A stretch of 64,000 nt of DNA, taken from NCBI RefSeq assembly GCF_003003265.1, contig NZ_PVTL01000003.1, positions 186,001-250,000 of the forward strand. The letters are read 5' to 3'. This DNA comes from Glaciihabitans tibetensis. GTDB taxonomy: Bacteria; Actinomycetota; Actinomycetes; Actinomycetales; Microbacteriaceae. Below, in pieces: positions 8,258 to 17,646 of the stretch. The notes under the pieces were generated by a model. That model searched no databases and was not told where the DNA came from. It worked only from the letters and a program-made list of their open reading frames with translations. Both the position numbers and the translations under genes were made by a program. The number at the start of each line of letters is the position of its first letter. Positions within the stretch are counted from its first letter, which is position 1.

Positions 8258-9199
8258 TCAGCTTCGAGCGGTTGCGGCAGCCGCAAGGGCGCTTCGCGCG
8301 CGTGTGAGGGAGGTTCCGAGATCCCAGACGCGTGAGAGCTCGTTGAGAGCGGCCGAGCGATCCGACGAGATAGTGCTGATTCGACTGTCGTGATCGGGCA
8401 ACGTGAGGTTGCGCACGACTCTGACGACTTGTGGTGCAACAGCGAGATACTCATCCGCGGCGCGCACCTTCGCTCGGATTGCCGCGCTGATCGCCGTGTC
8501 CGGGTCCGCGGTTGCCTCGATGATTTTGTCGAGGCTGCCGAAGCTCGACAGCAGGGAGACCGCGGTCTTGTCGCCGACGCCCGAGACTCCGGGAAGGCCG
8601 TCGGACGGGTCCCCCCGGAGCACCGCGAAGTCGACGTACTGATCGGGGGCGACACCGTACTTCTTCTCGACCTCAGAGTCGGTGAGAACCTCCAGCTTGG
8701 ACATGCCGCGACCGGTGTAGATCACCCGGACGTCCCGGGAATCATCGACGAGCTGGAAGAGGTCGCGATCGCCCGTGACGATGTCGATCGGAATCTTCGA
8801 GCGGCTGGCGAGGGTGCCGATGACGTCGTCGGCCTCGTGGTCGGCGGCCCCCACTACAGGAATCCCGAGTTGGGCGAGCACCTCCCGGATTATCGGAATC
8901 TGTGCCGTGAGCGGGTCGGGAACGGTCTCGACGAAGCCGGCGTCGGTTTCCTCCGCGACACGGTGAGCCTTGTACGAGGGAATCAGATCGACTCGCCACT
9001 GCGGTCGCCACGCGTCGTCCCAGCACGCGACGAGGTCGGTCGGCCCGAATTCGTTGACGAGCTTCGCAATCATGTCGAGCAGACCCCGGACGGCATTGAC
9101 GGGCGTGCCGTCGGGCGCCCGCACCGTGTCCGGCACGCCGTGGAAGGCACGGAAGTAGAGCGAGGCGGTGTCGAGCAACATTCTGCGGTGATCGGTCAC
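8258..9199 (-). CDS. 5'-3' exonuclease (Pol I-like / FEN family)
   Basis: Protein of 313 residues from the GTG at 9199 ([21 protein letters not shown]). Another GTG at 9235 would add 12 residues. The PIN-like nuclease core shows the acidic clusters [15 protein letters not shown] and [12 protein letters not shown]. The helix-hairpin-helix region [18 protein letters not shown] binds the template. These stand-alone exonucleases process flaps and 5' ends in repair and Okazaki-fragment maturation. Length and order are normal for the family. It is monocistronic, divergent from nothing and preceded by the surface metallophosphoesterase on the same strand. Confidence 0.93.
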   Translation of the reverse strand: MTDHRRMLLDTASLYFRAFHGVPDTVRAPDGTPVNAVRGLLDMIAKLVNEFGPTDLVACWDDAWRPQWRVDLIPSYKAHRVAEETDAGFVETVPDPLTAQIPIIREVLAQLGIPVVGAADHEADDVIGTLASRSKIPIDIVTGDRDLFQLVDDSRDVRVIYTGRGMSKLEVLTDSEVEKKYGVAPDQYVDFAVLRGDPSDGLPGVSGVGDKTAVSLLSSFGSLDKIIEATADPDTAISAAIRAKVRAADEYLAVAPQVVRVVRNLTLPDHDSRISTISSDRSAALNELSRVWDLGTSLTRARSALAAAATARS

Positions 9200-9277
9200 G
9201 GCAGCATCTTTACACAGTGCGCCGGACCGCCGCACCCGTTAGCCACGACCTTCGCGCGGATTGCTGCGGGCTGGGAC

Positions 9278-11752
9278 CTACGCGCGGGCCCGTCGGCTCC
9301 TGCGCCAGAGCAGTACACCCACTCCGCTCACTAGCGCGCTGACGGCGAGAAGGATTGCCGTTACAGTTGCTGTGCTGCTGATACCGGTGGACGCGAGCGA
9401 GTCGGTACCGGTACCGGAGGCTCCTCCAGCAGCAGCCGACGCCTTGGTGACCGTCACGGCGACCGACCCGCTGATTCCGGTCTCCACGCCGCGGAGCTCG
9501 ATTCGGTGCACTCCGGCGGTGGTGTCGGCGGGTATCGTCACGGTCATGCGCACGGTGCCATTGATTGCGGACTTCGACCCCAGGTCGCGGGAGCCGCGCT
9601 TCAGAGTTGCGGCCACAGTCTCGTCACGGCCGAATCCGACGCCGGTGACGGCGACGGACCCGCCAGCAACGACGGTGTCCGAGGAGATTGAGACGGTTGC
9701 GGGAAGAGCGGCGGGCGCGGAGGGTTCAGCCGAAGGCACGGAGCTCGGAATCGGTGCGGGGACGGTTGGTTCTGGAGTCGGCTCGGGTGTCGGTTCGGGC
9801 GCGAGACGGCCCAGTGAGAATCGGTCGAGCTCGACCGGCGCCATGTCGGGAGTGCGCACGTCGTAGATGTAACTAATGACCTCGTTTGATCCGGTGTCGA
9901 GCAACGTGAACACCGCGTGGTCGTTACTCTGCACGAACGGGGTCTTAACCCCGTCGGCGTTGGTTGGAGCTGCGCCGGTGGGCATGATTGGCTCGAGCCC
10001 GCCCGGATTGCCCTGAGCGAGGTAGTTCGACGCATTCCAGGGTGCAGACGGAATCGGTCGTGAGTTTCCGCTGAGCGGGTGGAACACACGGTAGGTGTTT
10101 CCTGTGTTCGACGTTTCGAGGTAGTTGACGCCTGCGCCCGATTTGAAACGGTTCCAGATGTGGTTGTGCGCCTGCTGAACCAGATCAACACCCGCCTTTT
10201 CGAGTAGCGGCCCGACATCGTTGATGAGGTAGTTGTCGTCGGCTGGATACTCGTAGCGGATGCCGGAGAGTGTACCGTTTTCGTTTTTCTCTTCGGTGCG
10301 CACCGGGTCCGTGAAGTGCGGCATCACGTTGCCGCCCATGGTCTGCGCTCCCTCGTGCATCATCACCACACGGAAGCGCGCATCCGTGAACTCCTCGCTT
10401 TCCAGCTCGTCTTCGAGCCACGCAAGCTGGGCGCTGCCGTCGTCGAGGGGTTCAAATATGAACTCACCGTGACCCTGCTTCAGGGGATCGCCCAGAACCG
10501 CCGGCGTCTCCTGATACCGAGAGATCGCCTTGCGCGAAGCCGGGTCCGCGGTGTTTGTATCGGCTCGCCAAATCCTCGTGGAAAAGAGCGAGATAAGGCG
10601 CACGTCCCCGACGGTGACGGCGTAATAGCCCTCTCCGCCGCTCGCGGACTGCGGGAGGGTAAACATCTCTTCGTACGTGGTTGTGCTGAACGAATTGTCC
10701 TCCAACCACGCAGCCTTCACTGCGGGATCGGCGGAGGGATTAACCGTGGCCGCGACCTTGTCATATTCGGCTGCGGCAACCTCCTGCGGAATCGGATAGT
10801 TGAAGGACTCCGAGATACTCGTGGCGCCAGCCACTCGTCCCTGCACCTCATGGTTGCCAATCGCGGTGTAAATGGGCGCGTTCTGCAGGATCTCGGCGCC
10901 AGTGTAGGCCTCGCCGTGGGTGGACGCACGTGACGCATTGCCCTGCAGTACGGGGAAAAAGGCCCCGCCTCGACTGTCGTCGAACCACTCGGATGCCCGG
11001 TCGGGCTGGTTCACGAGATCGCCGGCCAGGAAGACGGCATCGATATCGCCGAAAGTCTTCGATGCCATCTGCAGGTTCGCGGCGGTGTTGCTCATCGCCT
11101 GATGATCACTGGTGATGAGGATGCGCTGGTTATCCCCGGCCTGCGGAGCGGGCGAGAGCGAGAATGTTCCGGAGCCCGCGAATTGGGTTCCGGAACCTCC
11201 CGATGCGGCGTCTCCGAACGAGACGATGCGGTAGGGCACCCGCTTGCCATGGGTGAGACCGTCGACGGTGGCTTCGTGTCGCCATACGTCCCTGTCAGCG
11301 ACACCGGTCGCCGGCTTTTCTGAAGCGGGGAGATTCGAGCCGGCGTCTTCCACGAGCCGCGAGAACTTCGTGGTGTCCGCCTCAAATACTTCAACCCCGG
11401 CCATTCTCCCGGCAGCGGCGTCGTCAAGCTGATCGGCGGAGAGCGTACCCACGGTCTCTCCAACGAGGACAACGCTGTCGGTCCCAACAAACTCAGTCGC
11501 CCAGACCACGTTCACGCTGCTTTCGGTTGGCAGCTGAAGGAAAGGATCACTCAGGAGGTCGAGGGTGCCGACAGGTTCGGAGCTGGGTGTCGCGACCTCG
11601 TCCGCTGCCTCTGCCTGCTCGGCGGTGTTTAGCGGTGACGTCAGCAGGAGTACCCCTGCGGCGATCGTCGATGTGACGGCCAGGAGTCGACGGCCGCCTT
11701 GCTTTCCAGTTTTCTGCGGCGCGGAACGGGGGGAAACAGGCTGGCTTGGCAT
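9278..11752 (-). CDS. Cell-wall-anchored metallophosphoesterase with LAXTG sortase signal
   Basis: Protein of 824 residues from the ATG at 11752. The signal peptide is about 1-49, then a purple-acid-phosphatase-like N domain. The calcineurin-like core shows ITSDHQA, LAGDLV, AIGNHEV, VMMHEG and QQAHNHIW. A (PEPT)n linker follows, then an Ig-like domain. The C-terminus is LASTG (786-790), a hydrophobic helix and an RRSRRARA tail. LAXTG is the motif recognised by class E sortases, so it is probably attached to peptidoglycan. No sortase E gene is in the window. The substrate is unknown; with the nearby phosphatase it may scavenge phosphate. Confidence 0.9.
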   Translation of the reverse strand: MPSQPVSPRSAPQKTGKQGGRRLLAVTSTIAAGVLLLTSPLNTAEQAEAADEVATPSSEPVGTLDLLSDPFLQLPTESSVNVVWATEFVGTDSVVLVGETVGTLSADQLDDAAAGRMAGVEVFEADTTKFSRLVEDAGSNLPASEKPATGVADRDVWRHEATVDGLTHGKRVPYRIVSFGDAASGGSGTQFAGSGTFSLSPAPQAGDNQRILITSDHQAMSNTAANLQMASKTFGDIDAVFLAGDLVNQPDRASEWFDDSRGGAFFPVLQGNASRASTHGEAYTGAEILQNAPIYTAIGNHEVQGRVAGATSISESFNYPIPQEVAAAEYDKVAATVNPSADPAVKAAWLEDNSFSTTTYEEMFTLPQSASGGEGYYAVTVGDVRLISLFSTRIWRADTNTADPASRKAISRYQETPAVLGDPLKQGHGEFIFEPLDDGSAQLAWLEDELESEEFTDARFRVVMMHEGAQTMGGNVMPHFTDPVRTEEKNENGTLSGIRYEYPADDNYLINDVGPLLEKAGVDLVQQAHNHIWNRFKSGAGVNYLETSNTGNTYRVFHPLSGNSRPIPSAPWNASNYLAQGNPGGLEPIMPTGAAPTNADGVKTPFVQSNDHAVFTLLDTGSNEVISYIYDVRTPDMAPVELDRFSLGRLAPEPTPEPTPEPTVPAPIPSSVPSAEPSAPAALPATVSISSDTVVAGGSVAVTGVGFGRDETVAATLKRGSRDLGSKSAINGTVRMTVTIPADTTAGVHRIELRGVETGISGSVAVTVTKASAAAGGASGTGTDSLASTGISSTATVTAILLAVSALVSGVGVLLWRRSRRARA

Positions 11753-11948
11753 CGTTGACTTTCGTGATCGACGAGTGTCGCGCAGTTGCGCCCTGCCAGA
11801 ATGACGTGGCGAGCGTGATGGAGTGCAGAGCCCCGGTGTACACAATCTGACGCGGCGGTAAACGCTGCGATCTGGTGACCTCGCTTTTTCGGGTAGGTGA
11901 GGTAGGAATGAAACGCGGGCGGACCAGTAGTCACGTGGGAAGGACACG

Positions 11949-12251
11949 ATGGACTCCACAGCATCCGATGACGATCGCTGGATGGTCATCAACGGACGGC
12001 GGTGGCGGCGAACCGACCCCTGCCTTCCCGCCGAACTCGAGGAGGCGCTGAAGTCTCATCTGGGGCGCGGACGGTCAGCGGTCAAAGCCGCCAAAAGCAG
12101 TGGCGACGCCGATCAGCTTGCTGCCGCGCGTCGACGGGTGGGGCTGGCCAAAACCGGACTCGGCGAACGCGGGCCGTACTGGTGGGACGAGGAGCCGGAC
12201 GCGCGCATCGCTCGGGCGAGTTCTGCAGTGCAAGAGCTCGACAAATTGTGA
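11949..12251 (+). CDS. Conserved small actinobacterial protein, function unknown
   Basis: Protein of 100 residues with the family pattern DDRWMVINGRRWRRTDPCLPAELEEALKSHLGRGRS...VGLAKTGLGERG..WW. This family is often mislabelled as a biopolymer/Tol transporter but has no membrane segment. It is rich in Arg and Trp and probably mostly helical. It is divergent from the metallophosphoesterase (196-bp gap). Confidence 0.8.
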   Translation: MDSTASDDDRWMVINGRRWRRTDPCLPAELEEALKSHLGRGRSAVKAAKSSGDADQLAAARRRVGLAKTGLGERGPYWWDEEPDARIARASSAVQELDKL

Positions 12252-12338
12252 GCGCGGCGGAATGACCGGGAGGGTCAGCGGGTTGGCCCCTCTGTCCACC
12301 CACACGAGCAGAATGCTCTCAAAGGAGTACACCACCGC

Positions 12339-13220
12339 ATGACAACACACACCGACACCAGCGCCCGTCCGGCCGATGCTTCCGGCAGCTTTAGCCTCGG
12401 CGGCGATCTGCCTATCACCCGCCTCGGGTACGGCACGATGCAGCTCACCGGACCCGGCGTCTGGGGCGAACCGGATGACCGCGCCAATGCAATTCGGGTG
12501 ATTCGCCGAGCCGCGGAACTCGGCGTCAATTTTTTCGACAGCGCTGACGCCTACGGACCGGCCGTCACCGACGGTCTCCTCCGCGAGGCCCTGCAGCCCT
12601 ATGCCGATGACATCGTCATCGCGACGAAGGTAGGCCAGACCCGACAGGGACCAGGATCGTGGATCCCGGTCGGTCAGCCCGCGTACCTTCGCCAGCAGGT
12701 CGAGATGGCGTTGCGCCACCTGGACGTCGAGCGCATCGACCTTCTTCAGCTTCACCGCATCGACCCCACCGTTGCGTTGGAGGACCAGATCGGTGAACTC
12801 GGGATGATGCAGACCGAGGGCAAGATTCGTCACATCGGTATCAGCCAGGTCACCATCGCCGAAGCCGAGGCAGCCCAGAAGGTCGCCCCGATCGCATCCG
12901 TGCAGAACCTGTTCAACCTCACCGACCGATCCTCAGAGGACCTCCTCGACTGGTCAGCCGAACGCGGTATCGCGTTCATCCCGTGGTTCCCGCTCGCGAC
13001 CGGAGCCCTCAGCGGAGAGGGAAGCCCGCTCACCACGCTCGCAGCGGAGCACAACGCGACTCCGTCACAGTTGGCCCTCGCCTGGCTGCTCCGCCGGTCG
13101 CCGGCGATGGTTCCGATTCCCGGAACCTCGAGCGTCTCGCATCTGGAAGACAACCTCGCCGGCGCAACGATCGACCTCACTGACGCCGAATTCGAGGCAT
13201 TGTCTGCCATCACTGAGTGA
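12339..13220 (+). CDS. Aldo/keto reductase
   Basis: Protein of 293 residues, NADPH-dependent (beta/alpha)8 barrel. The catalytic tetrad is D67, Y72, K97 and H139 (FFDSADAYG, IATKVG, LLQLHRID). AAAGGAG lies about 13 bases before the ATG. The physiological carbonyl substrate is unknown. It is monocistronic, followed by a hairpin. Confidence 0.92.
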   Translation: MTTHTDTSARPADASGSFSLGGDLPITRLGYGTMQLTGPGVWGEPDDRANAIRVIRRAAELGVNFFDSADAYGPAVTDGLLREALQPYADDIVIATKVGQTRQGPGSWIPVGQPAYLRQQVEMALRHLDVERIDLLQLHRIDPTVALEDQIGELGMMQTEGKIRHIGISQVTIAEAEAAQKVAPIASVQNLFNLTDRSSEDLLDWSAERGIAFIPWFPLATGALSGEGSPLTTLAAEHNATPSQLALAWLLRRSPAMVPIPGTSSVSHLEDNLAGATIDLTDAEFEALSAITE

Positions 13221-13251
13221 CCGAGTAATGGGCTAACTCACGGCCGCTCGT

Positions 13252-13286
13252 GGCGGTGCCCGGCACAACATTGACCGGGCGCCGCC
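13252..13286. terminator. Hairpin after the aldo/keto reductase gene
   Basis: 12-bp stem GGCGGTGCCCGG (13252-13263) with CCGGGCGCCGCC (13275-13286), one T-G pair, 11-base loop, 31 bp past the stop codon. No U tract is seen. Confidence 0.6.
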
Positions 13287-13434
13287 TGCAGCCCGACGTG
13301 GACTGGCGGCCTCAGCCCGGCACCGCCATTTATCGGTAGTCAGGAATAATCCGGCGGCGGTTGCGGGTTTGCTCTGACACAGGGCGACACACGATTGTGC
13401 TTACCCATCCGTGTCCCACGAAAATGAGCTAATC

Positions 13435-14217
13435 ATGACCTCGCCCTCCCTTGTTTCTCCCCGTGCGGATGCCCTGTCGGCATTCGCGAACTGGCGCACT
13501 GCGCGGCGTCGCGCCGTGACATCCGCCACGGGCAATCTCTCCCTCGTCGAAACCCGGTGGCTGCCCGCCGGAGTCGACCCGGCAGAGGAGTTGGCTCGTG
13601 CCACAGCAGAAGCGGCCGCCACAGTGACCGTTACCAGCCTGAGCCGGAGCAACCTCGATACCGGTGAGCCCGAGTACGGGCTGCGGTTCTGGGATGCCGC
13701 ATCGCCCGCCATCGCGGCGTTCGACGAGATCTCCGCGTTCGAGTACAACGCCGACTGGGTGATCGAGGCGCAGTTCACGCCCATTTCGGGCGATCGCACC
13801 ATCCCGTTCGAGCACATCCGCGACAACGGCGGCAGCCGCGAGCTGGTTGTACCCGGCGACATCACCTTCACCCGCGACGGCGTGGACTACTCGCTCAGCG
13901 CGTTCGACGACGACGGAACGCTCCTGCTCGTGTTCGGTGACACCACCAACCGGCTCAGCGGAGATAGCTCCACGTACTCGTCGGGTCGCTTCCTGTTCGT
14001 GCGGCGGGCCGACGAGCACGGCGAGGGTGCGGGCGCAGGGTTCGGCGAGGCTGGCCCCGTGATTCTTGACTTCAACCGCGCGTTTGTTCCGCCGTGCGGC
14101 TTCTCGGTGCAGTACAACTGTCCGCTGCCTCCTGCGCAGAACCGGTTCGCAGTGCCCGTCGACGCGGGGGAGCGCCACGTCGTATTCACCGGGGACTTCG
14201 ACATCTACTCGCTGTAA
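13435..14217 (+). CDS. DUF1684 family protein
   Basis: Protein of 260 residues from the ATG at 13435; a GTG at 13411 is an alternative start. It has the DUF1684 core: FGDTTN, YSSGRFLFV, then LDFNRAFVPPCGF, YNCPLPPAQNRF and VDAGER near the C-terminus. No function is established for this family. No signal peptide or membrane segment is seen. The gene ends 74 bp before the oligopeptide-binding lipoprotein gene on the same strand and may be co-transcribed with it. Confidence 0.85.
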   Translation: MTSPSLVSPRADALSAFANWRTARRRAVTSATGNLSLVETRWLPAGVDPAEELARATAEAAATVTVTSLSRSNLDTGEPEYGLRFWDAASPAIAAFDEISAFEYNADWVIEAQFTPISGDRTIPFEHIRDNGGSRELVVPGDITFTRDGVDYSLSAFDDDGTLLLVFGDTTNRLSGDSSTYSSGRFLFVRRADEHGEGAGAGFGEAGPVILDFNRAFVPPCGFSVQYNCPLPPAQNRFAVPVDAGERHVVFTGDFDIYSL

Positions 14218-14226
14218 CTTTTTCCA

Positions 14227-14267
14227 CCCGCATTCTTTCGACCCCGCATTCTTTCGACCACGCATTC
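14227..14267. repeat. 16-bp tandem repeat, about 2.5 copies
   Basis: CCCGCATTCTTTCGAC occurs perfectly at 14227-14242 and 14243-14258, followed by a partial copy to 14267. It fills most of the gap between the DUF1684 stop and the Shine-Dalgarno of the next gene. Confidence 0.85.
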
Positions 14268-14291
14268 CCAGCACCAGCACACAGGAGCATC

Positions 14292-15785
14292 ATGAAAAAG
14301 CACACCGCGTTCGTCGCGCTCGGCCTCGCAACAACCCTGTTGCTTGCCGGGTGCGCCAGCGGAGCCGACTCGTCGTCTTCGGAAGGCGCCTCGGCCATCG
14401 AGATCGGTTCCTTGTACGAACCGCAGAACCTCAGCAACTTCGGCGGAGGCGGCCAGGGCGTCACCGAGGCGTTCAACGGCAACGTCTACGAGGGCCTCTA
14501 CAAGCTCACTGACGACGGAAGCGTGGAGCCGCTGCTCGCCGAGAGCGAGACCGTGAGCGAAGACGGCCTTACCTACACGTTCACCCTGCACGATGGCGTG
14601 AGCTTCCACTCCGGCAAGGCCCTCACCTCAGCCGACGTGAAGGCGAGCATCGAGGCCGTGCTGTCGGAGGACTCACAGTCCGCTCGCAAGAGCAGCTTCA
14701 GCGCGATCAGCACCATCGAGACCCCGGATGACGCGACCGTCGTCGTGACGCTCGCGGAGCGTTCCATCTCCTTCATTTACAACCTCAGCTATATCTGGAT
14801 CATCAACGCCGACGCCACCGACCTGGAGACCACCGAAGACGGTACCGGTCCGTACACGCTCGGCGAGTGGACGCGGGGGAGCTCGCTGAGTCTTGAGCGA
14901 TTCGACGATTACTGGGGGGAAGCGGCATCCACCGACGAGGTCGTTTTCAACTACTTCACCGACGCCACCGCGCTCAGCAACGCGCTGCTCACCGACGAAA
15001 TCGACATTGTCACGAGCGTGCAGAGCCCTGACGCGCTCACGCAATTCACCGACAACGCGGACTACGTCGTCAGCGACGGAGAGTCCACCACCAAGGAGAT
15101 CCTGGTTTTCAATGACCGCGTCGCGCCCTTCGACAACGTCGACGTGCGCAAGGCGATCTACTCGGCCATCGACACCGAGAAGCTGCTGAACTCGATCTGG
15201 GGCGACTACGGAACCCTCATTGGCTCCATGGTTCCGCCGACTGACCCGTGGTACGAAGACCTCACGCAGGAGAACCCGTACGACGTCGAGCTCGCGAAGC
15301 AACTTCTTGCTTCGGGGGGACAGCCCGACGGGTTTGAGTTCACCCTCGACACCCCAAGCTACGACCCGCACCCGGTGGTCGCCGAGTTCGTCAAGAGCGA
15401 GCTCGCGAAGATCGGGGTCACCGTGAACATCAACACGATCAGCTCCGACGAGTGGTACACGAAGGTCTACAAGGCGCAGGACTTTACCGCGACCCTGCAG
15501 GAGCACGTGAACGACCGTGACGTCGTCTGGTATGGCAACCCCGACTTTTACTGGGGGTACAACAACCCGCAGGTCGCTACGTGGGTGGACGAGGCCGAGG
15601 CGTCCGCGACGACCGACGAGCAGACCGAGAAGCTGAAGCTCGTCAACCAGCAGATCGCCGCGGATGCCGCGAGCGTCTGGCTGTACCTGTACCCGCAAAT
15701 CGTCGTGGCATCGAGCGACGTCTCCGGGTACCCGGTCAACGGGCTGAACTCTCAGTTCTTCGTCTACGACATCGTCACAGAGTAG
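14292..15785 (+). CDS. ABC transporter substrate-binding lipoprotein (SBP_bac_5, oligopeptide/dipeptide type)
   Basis: Protein of 497 residues. The lipobox LLAGC puts the lipidated cysteine at C21, so it is membrane-anchored outside the cell. AGGAG lies 5 bases before the ATG. The fold shows the family features (LTYTFTLHDGVSFHSGKALTSADV, YTLGEW). It is the first gene of a complete Dpp/Opp importer; substrates could be peptides, nickel chelates or glycosides and cannot be told from sequence. A hairpin after it probably keeps its expression above that of the permeases. Confidence 0.92.
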   Translation: MKKHTAFVALGLATTLLLAGCASGADSSSSEGASAIEIGSLYEPQNLSNFGGGGQGVTEAFNGNVYEGLYKLTDDGSVEPLLAESETVSEDGLTYTFTLHDGVSFHSGKALTSADVKASIEAVLSEDSQSARKSSFSAISTIETPDDATVVVTLAERSISFIYNLSYIWIINADATDLETTEDGTGPYTLGEWTRGSSLSLERFDDYWGEAASTDEVVFNYFTDATALSNALLTDEIDIVTSVQSPDALTQFTDNADYVVSDGESTTKEILVFNDRVAPFDNVDVRKAIYSAIDTEKLLNSIWGDYGTLIGSMVPPTDPWYEDLTQENPYDVELAKQLLASGGQPDGFEFTLDTPSYDPHPVVAEFVKSELAKIGVTVNINTISSDEWYTKVYKAQDFTATLQEHVNDRDVVWYGNPDFYWGYNNPQVATWVDEAEASATTDEQTEKLKLVNQQIAADAASVWLYLYPQIVVASSDVSGYPVNGLNSQFFVYDIVTE

Positions 15786-15792
15786 GTATTCG

Positions 15793-15819
15793 GGCTAGCC
15801 CTCCCCGCGGGGGCTAGCC
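15793..15819 (+). terminator. Intra-operon hairpin (attenuator)
   Basis: GGCTAGCCC (15793-15801) pairs with GGGCTAGCC (15811-15819) in the 44-bp gap between the binding-protein and permease genes. Such hairpins commonly raise the binding-protein:permease ratio by partial termination or RNA stabilisation. Confidence 0.65.
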
Positions 15820-15829
15820 TTGCACTCGC

Positions 15830-16792
15830 ATGATTGTTTATCTTCTGCGCCGGAGCGCGTTCCTCCTGGTGTCGTTCCTCATCGCCATGGTGGCCATCTT
15901 TGTGCTGCTCCGACTTCTGCCGGGCGACCCCTCGAACGCTCTGCTCTCGGTGACGGCGACGCCGGAGCAGATCGCGGCGGCGCAGGCGCAGGTGGGCGCG
16001 GACCGGCCCGTTCTTGAGCAGTTCCTGACCTGGTTTGGGCAGCTCGCGCAATTCGATCTGGGTGAATCGTTCATCAGCTCGCTTCCGGTGGGACCGGAGA
16101 TCGCGGCGAGGCTCTCCGTCACCATCCCGCTCACCCTGATCTCGTTCGCAGTGGCGCTCGTGGTGTCGTTGGTCGCCGGGGTCGTCGCTGCCACCAGATC
16201 TGACCGCTGGTACGGGATCCTGATTTCGGGGTTCTCCCAGCTCGGCGTCGCCGTGCCCGTGTTCTGGGTCGGCATCCTGCTCGTCAGTGTCTTCGCGGTC
16301 GGGCTCCGCTGGTTGCCCTCCAGCGGTTTCCCGCGCGATGACTGGGCCGACCCCGCCGATGCGCTGCGCTCGCTGACGCTTCCCATCGTCACCGTTGCGC
16401 TGGTGATGAGCGCGTCGCTCACCCGCTACATCCGTTCTGCCACGCTGGACGTCATGGGCAGCGATTACCTGCGTTCGGCCCGGGCCCAGGGCTCGGGGTA
16501 CTCGGAGGCGCTCTGGCGGCACGGGGTGCGCAACGGCGCGGTTCCCGTCATCTCTATTCTCGGTATCGAACTGGCAACGACCTTCCTCGGTGCGGTGGTG
16601 GTGGAGAGCGTGTTCGGCCTTCCCGGACTGGGGAGCATGTTGCTCAGGGCGATCGAGCAGCACGACTACCCGAACATTCAGGGCGTGCTGTTTGTCAGCA
16701 CGCTCGTGGTGTTGATCATCGGATTCGTGGCTGACATCGCGCAACGCCTGGTAGACCCGCGCCTGCGTTTGAGCATTTCGGGCAACCGATGA
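15830..16792 (+). CDS. ABC transporter permease (DppB/OppB type)
   Basis: Protein of 320 residues with about six transmembrane helices, starting in a helix (MIVYLLRRSAFLLVSFLIAMVAIFVLLRLLPGDP), typical of DppB. The ABC-contacting EAA loop lies near DYLRSARAQGSGYSEALWRHGVRN. It forms the channel with the next gene, whose start it overlaps by 4 bp (ATGA). Confidence 0.93.
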   Translation: MIVYLLRRSAFLLVSFLIAMVAIFVLLRLLPGDPSNALLSVTATPEQIAAAQAQVGADRPVLEQFLTWFGQLAQFDLGESFISSLPVGPEIAARLSVTIPLTLISFAVALVVSLVAGVVAATRSDRWYGILISGFSQLGVAVPVFWVGILLVSVFAVGLRWLPSSGFPRDDWADPADALRSLTLPIVTVALVMSASLTRYIRSATLDVMGSDYLRSARAQGSGYSEALWRHGVRNGAVPVISILGIELATTFLGAVVVESVFGLPGLGSMLLRAIEQHDYPNIQGVLFVSTLVVLIIGFVADIAQRLVDPRLRLSISGNR

Positions 16793-17646
16793 GCGCCACC
16801 GTGATCGCCCAGACGATCGAACCTCGTGCCCTGCGCCCGCGCTCCTGGACCCTCGTGGTGGGTCTCGTGCTCGTCGGAGCGGTCGTCGCCACCGCTCTGG
16901 TCTCCCTGCTGTGGCTGCCCTTCTCCCCGGAAGACACCACGGGCTCGCGGCTCGAGGGCCCGGGTGGGGCGCACTGGCTCGGCACGGACAGGCTCGGCCG
17001 CGATCTGGCCACCCAGCTCATGATCGGCGCGCGGATCGCGCTGCTGGTGGGGCTCGGCTCGGTTGCCGTCGGGGCGATCATCGGGATCACCATTGGCCTC
17101 ACCGCCGCGTTCGCCGCTTCCTGGCTGGACGACACCATTTCTGCCGCGCTCGACGTGGTCATCGCTTTTCCGGTGCTGCTGCTCGCGATGCTGATCGTGG
17201 CCGCGCAGGGGTCATCACTCGCGTCGGTGATCCTCGCGATCGGGCTCGCCATGTCGGCAATCGTCGCTCGGCTCACCCGGGTGCTTACGAAGCGGGTGCT
17301 CGCCGAACAGTTTGTGACCGCGGCACGCACGTCGGGAACCCGCTGGCCCGGGATCGTGGTGCGCCACATTCTGCCGAACATCTGGCCGACGCTCAGCGTC
17401 AACCTCGCGCTGCAGTTCGGCGTTGCTGTGCTCGCCGAGGCCAGCCTGTCGTACCTCGGCCTCGGTGCCCCTCCGCCCAACGCGTCGTGGGGTCGCCTGC
17501 TGCAGGAAGCCCAGGGCACCGTGGTCACCGCTCCCATTGGGGCGATCGCACCCGGCCTCGCGCTCATCGCGTTGGTGCTCGGCGTCAACTTCGTCGCAGA
17601 CGGCCTGCGTGACGTTGCCGACCCCTCGCGAAGGAGAAGTCGATGA
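16789..17646 (+). CDS. ABC transporter permease (DppC/OppC type)
   Basis: Protein of 285 residues with about six helices. It has the DppC-type periplasmic motif HWLGTDRLGRDLATQLMIGARI and an EAA loop around FVTAARTSGTRWPGIVVRHILPN. It is translationally coupled to genes on both sides (4-bp overlaps) and pairs with the DppB-type protein. Confidence 0.93.
   Translation: MSATVIAQTIEPRALRPRSWTLVVGLVLVGAVVATALVSLLWLPFSPEDTTGSRLEGPGGAHWLGTDRLGRDLATQLMIGARIALLVGLGSVAVGAIIGITIGLTAAFAASWLDDTISAALDVVIAFPVLLLAMLIVAAQGSSLASVILAIGLAMSAIVARLTRVLTKRVLAEQFVTAARTSGTRWPGIVVRHILPNIWPTLSVNLALQFGVAVLAEASLSYLGLGAPPPNASWGRLLQEAQGTVVTAPIGAIAPGLALIALVLGVNFVADGLRDVADPSRRRSR

Noticed and set aside
14673..15698. A 341-codon minus-strand frame opposite the substrate-binding lipoprotein
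   Set aside because: Antisense shadow; the plus-strand protein has a lipobox, strong ribosome binding site and family fold.
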